Positions 7,046 through 9,961 of a stretch of 9,961 nt of DNA are shown piece after piece. Each line of letters begins with the position of its first letter. Position 1 is the stretch's first letter. This DNA comes from Verrucomicrobiaceae bacterium (lineage in GTDB: Bacteria > Verrucomicrobiota > Verrucomicrobiia > Verrucomicrobiales > Verrucomicrobiaceae), in contig JAGKWZ010000364.1 in assembly GCA_021151605.1 (NCBI GenBank), positions 1 through 9,961 on the forward strand, read 5' to 3'. The notes beneath the pieces are model-generated. The model was given only the letters and a program-made list of their open reading frames with translations, was not told where the DNA came from and did no database searches. A program made the translations under genes and the position numbers.

Positions 7046-9961
7046 ATGCTCTTTCGTCTTCTCTTTTTCCTTCTTTTCGTTGGCTCACTCTCCGCCGCCG
7101 ACCTCTTCGACAAATCCAATCTCGCGGCGTGGTGCATCGTGCCGTTTGACGGAAAGAAGCGCGGTCCGGAGGAACGTGCGGCAATGCTGGAGAAGATGGG
7201 CGTGAAAAAATTCGTCTATGACTACCGTGCCGAACACATTCCGCAGTGGGACGAAGAACTGAACGCACTCAAGAAGCATCACATCGAACTGATGGGCTGG
7301 TGGTTTCCAGGCGCGATCAATGACGAGGCAAAAAAGGCACTCGAGCTTTTCAAACGCTTCGATGTTCATCCCCAGCTTTGGATCAGCGGCGGCGGTGGCG
7401 CGATCCCGGTGAAGGATGCGGCAGACCAAAACAGCCGCATCGAGAAAGAGATCTCTCGATTCAAACCGATCTGCGAGGCCGCTGTGCCATTCGGATGTTC
7501 AGTCGGCATCTACAATCACGGCGGCTGGGGTGGCGAGCCGGAAAACATGATCGCGGTCTGCGAGGGGCTCAAGGCGCAGGGCATCAAGAACATCGGCATT
7601 GTTTACAATCTCCACCACGGTCACGGCCACCTCGATCGTCTTTCCAAAGTGCTGCCGCACCTGCTGCCACACCTGCTCTGCCTCAACCTCAACGGCATGG
7701 ATATCGCGGGCGACACAAAGGGCCGCAAAATCCTCCCGCTCGGCGTCGGCACCCAGGACGTCAAAGTGCTGCGCCAAATCCGCGCCAGCGGCTACAGCGG
7801 CCCCATCGGCATCCTCAATCACACCAACGAAGACGCCGAAGGCCGCCTGCTCGACAACCTCGACGGCTTGAAGTGGCTCATCCCACAACTCGACGACTCA
7901 CCACCCGCTGCGAAGCCGAAGTATCGCACCTGGGATGAGGCGAAGGCCAAAGCCGATGCAACTCCTACAATCACCGCCAAGCTTGCTATGATCGGCCAGG
8001 GCGTCCCGTCGTTGAGCAAAGAATTCGGCGATGCCTTGAAGGGAAGCTATTTCCAGGTCGATAACGAGCCTTACCGCACTCTGCCGCTCACCATCGAGTG
8101 TCGTGCAAAGCTCACCAGCAAGGAGCACTACAACATTCTCATCGCCTCCGACGCCAAATCATCGGCCACCCATTGGGAACTCTACACTCATGCCGGGCGC
8201 GGCACGCTCGCACTCTACATGCCCGGACGCGGCGGCGACTTCGACTCGAAGGTCGATGTCTGCGACGGCCAGTGGCACGACTTCCTCGCCAGCATCGACG
8301 ACAAGAGCGTCATCCTCTGGATCGACGGCAAACAAGTGTTCGAAAAGCCCGTGCTGCCGATGAAAGGCACAGCCACAGCCGGTGGCATCGCCTTCGGTAG
8401 TCTCGTCGATCACTCGATCGGCTGCGCCGGCCTCATCGATGATGTGCGCATCGCACGCGGTGTCATGAAGCCACGCAAAGGCAACGCGCCGCGTCTGCGC
8501 ATGGACAACACCCTCGGCCTCTGGGACTTCGACAACCTCGACTCCCTTCTCCCTCCCCCCGCGCCGAAAGCCGCTGAGTTCAAACCCGACCTCCCGCCGC
8601 TCGACAAAGCCAACAACATCCACTGGCAGGAGTTCGTGAACCGCGAGCGCACCTTCGACTTCTACAGCAAGCAGGCGCTGCAATTCATGAAGCAGAAGCC
8701 GCTTCCCGAACTCATCGCCCCCTTCCCCGGCATGGACGGCGGCCAGCAAGGCCACTGGGGCAATCAAAACGACCAAGTGACGTGGAAAGATGGCCGCTGG
8801 GCCGCGAGTGATCTCGGCAGTGTCTTCAGCGGTGTCTTCAAAGGCGCAGGCCTGACCGTGAACAAAGGCGTGTGCGTGCGCTTCGATGACAAAGCAGCCG
8901 TCTTTGATCCTGAGACACTTTCATTCCCGGTGACATGGTCAGGAGGCTTCGTGAAGCTCAATGACAACCGTCACGGCTTCATGGCGGGGGCGCCGATGGA
9001 TGGAAAAGTCGTGAGCAAAGACCCGAAAGCCTCGGCCCGGCCTGCAGACAATCAATGGACCTACAACGGCTTTTACCGACGTGGCAAAGAGGTCCAGTTC
9101 TCCGCCTCCGTCGGACGCGGCACCCTGCTGGTAAATCCGAAAGGAGTGAGCGAACCATTCCCGCAGGGCGATTTTCCTTCGCAGTGGCCTCAATGGATCG
9201 AAACCAAAGGCGAACTCGGCACCCAAGCACCCTTCGCCACGGATCGCATCACGATCCCATTCGAGAATCCGTATGGCACACTGTTCTTCATTACGGCACA
9301 CGATTTCTTCAGCGATGGCACTGCGGCTGTCGCCACGATGACCGGCGAGGTGTGGCTGGTGAAGGGCATCGACGAGAAGCTGGAGAAGCTGAGTTGGAAA
9401 CGCTTCGCGACCGGTCTACATCAACCGCTCGGCATGAAGATCGTGAAGGACAAGCTCTACGTCCTCGGACGCGATCAAATCACCTGCCTGCACGACCTCA
9501 ATGGCGATGACGAAGCCGACTTCTACGAGTGCGTCACGAACGCGATGCATACCTCGCCGGGCGGTCATGATTTCATCGTCGGACTCGAGACCGACAAAGA
9601 AGGCCGCTGGTATTTTGCCTCCGGCAACCAAGGCGTATGCCGCATCACCGGACGCGACAAACTCGAAGTGCTAGCCACCGGCTTCCGCAATCCCAACGGC
9701 CTCGGCATCTCGGCGGATGGCCGATTCATCACCACCAGCGTCCAGGAAGGCGATTGGACGCCTGCGACGTCGATCTGCCAGATCGAACTCGATCACAATC
9801 TCGGTGCACACTTCGGTGCCGGTGGTCCAAAGAACGGCCAGCCACCCGAACCCGTGCTCATGTACATGCCGCGTGGCGAGGACAACTCCGCAAGCTCGCA
9901 GGTCTTCATCACCAGCGACAAATGGGCCTCGCTCAAAGGCGACAACAACCTCATCCACCTC
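7046..9961 (+). CDS. Secreted multidomain protein: TIM barrel, LamG-like, DUF6797-like, sorbosone-dehydrogenase-like propeller (partial, runs off right edge)
   Basis: The frame is open for 972 codons from ATG 7046 to the window end. Residues 1-18 are a Sec signal peptide (hydrophobic core, then SLSAAD with cleavage near 18). Residues 25-282 resemble a xylose-isomerase-like TIM barrel of the AP-endonuclease-2/sugar isomerase type (GIYNHGGWGG, VYNLHHGHGH, LPLGVGTQD). Residues about 330-472 look like a concanavalin/LamG-3 domain (GQWHDFLASID, LIDDVRIARG). Residues about 522-708 match the DUF6797 type found in PVC bacteria (FDPETLSF, WSGGF). From about 729 on is a beta-propeller like glucose/sorbosone dehydrogenases, with a Ca-binding-like DLNGDDEAD at 817-825. 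Proteins of this type often end in a cytochrome c domain; any such end lies beyond the window. The likely role is periplasmic or surface sugar oxidation or isomerisation. There is no Shine-Dalgarno, and the gap to the amidohydrolase is 43 bp. Confidence 0.85.
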   Translation, partial: MLFRLLFFLLFVGSLSAADLFDKSNLAAWCIVPFDGKKRGPEERAAMLEKMGVKKFVYDYRAEHIPQWDEELNALKKHHIELMGWWFPGAINDEAKKALELFKRFDVHPQLWISGGGGAIPVKDAADQNSRIEKEISRFKPICEAAVPFGCSVGIYNHGGWGGEPENMIAVCEGLKAQGIKNIGIVYNLHHGHGHLDRLSKVLPHLLPHLLCLNLNGMDIAGDTKGRKILPLGVGTQDVKVLRQIRASGYSGPIGILNHTNEDAEGRLLDNLDGLKWLIPQLDDSPPAAKPKYRTWDEAKAKADATPTITAKLAMIGQGVPSLSKEFGDALKGSYFQVDNEPYRTLPLTIECRAKLTSKEHYNILIASDAKSSATHWELYTHAGRGTLALYMPGRGGDFDSKVDVCDGQWHDFLASIDDKSVILWIDGKQVFEKPVLPMKGTATAGGIAFGSLVDHSIGCAGLIDDVRIARGVMKPRKGNAPRLRMDNTLGLWDFDNLDSLLPPPAPKAAEFKPDLPPLDKANNIHWQEFVNRERTFDFYSKQALQFMKQKPLPELIAPFPGMDGGQQGHWGNQNDQVTWKDGRWAASDLGSVFSGVFKGAGLTVNKGVCVRFDDKAAVFDPETLSFPVTWSGGFVKLNDNRHGFMAGAPMDGKVVSKDPKASARPADNQWTYNGFYRRGKEVQFSASVGRGTLLVNPKGVSEPFPQGDFPSQWPQWIETKGELGTQAPFATDRITIPFENPYGTLFFITAHDFFSDGTAAVATMTGEVWLVKGIDEKLEKLSWKRFATGLHQPLGMKIVKDKLYVLGRDQITCLHDLNGDDEADFYECVTNAMHTSPGGHDFIVGLETDKEGRWYFASGNQGVCRITGRDKLEVLATGFRNPNGLGISADGRFITTSVQEGDWTPATSICQIELDHNLGAHFGAGGPKNGQPPEPVLMYMPRGEDNSASSQVFITSDKWASLKGDNNLIHL

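Noticed and set aside
8159..8776. 205-codon open frame on the minus strand opposite the secreted multidomain protein
   Set aside because: It is antisense to a coherent LamG-like and DUF6797-like region, with no motif or start signal of its own.
1..9961. Mobile elements, CRISPR arrays, tRNA or rRNA genes
   Set aside because: No transposase or integrase motifs, no regularly spaced repeats and no tRNA-like or rRNA-like segments were found on either strand.

Overview
The window looks like a chromosomal segment of a PVC-group bacterium, most likely Verrucomicrobiota. This is inferred from gene types only: a membrane-anchored octaheme cytochrome fused to HEAT and TPR repeats, a PAS + AraC regulator, and a large secreted protein that joins a TIM barrel, a LamG-like domain, a DUF6797-like domain and a sorbosone-dehydrogenase-like propeller. 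GC content is high, especially in the outer thirds. Only one gene has a canonical Shine-Dalgarno sequence. No RNA genes, CRISPR arrays, transposases or integrases were seen.

The left half (1-4960) is a run of five minus-strand genes in one direction: a GNAT acetyltransferase (4960-4484), a 106-residue single-helix membrane protein (4471-4151), a PrsW-family intramembrane protease with an unusual soluble N-terminal insert (4129-2498), the octaheme cytochrome/HEAT/TPR protein (2437-161), and the N-terminus of another one-helix membrane protein that leaves the left edge (147-1). Gaps are 12, 21, 60 and 13 bp, so the first three genes, and separately the last two, look co-transcribed. The cytochrome may have its own start of expression, because the 60-bp gap before it carries a perfect Shine-Dalgarno.

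The right half (5056-9961) is a plus-strand run: a PAS + AraC-type regulator whose DNA-binding region looks internally deleted, a cytoplasmic metal-dependent amidohydrolase of the imidazolonepropionase/prolidase-like type (5701-7002), and the large secreted multidomain protein (7046 onward, 972 residues seen, open at the right edge).

The two runs diverge from a gap of about 95 bp (4961-5055). It holds a good sigma-70-like promoter for the minus strand, whose predicted transcription start falls on the GNAT start codon. It also holds a 9-bp inverted repeat overlapping that promoter, a candidate operator. The observations most worth following are the shortened AraC domain, the possible leaderless promoter, the PrsW plus small-membrane-protein pair, and the architectures of the two large multidomain proteins. 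No clearly new defence or mobile system was found.
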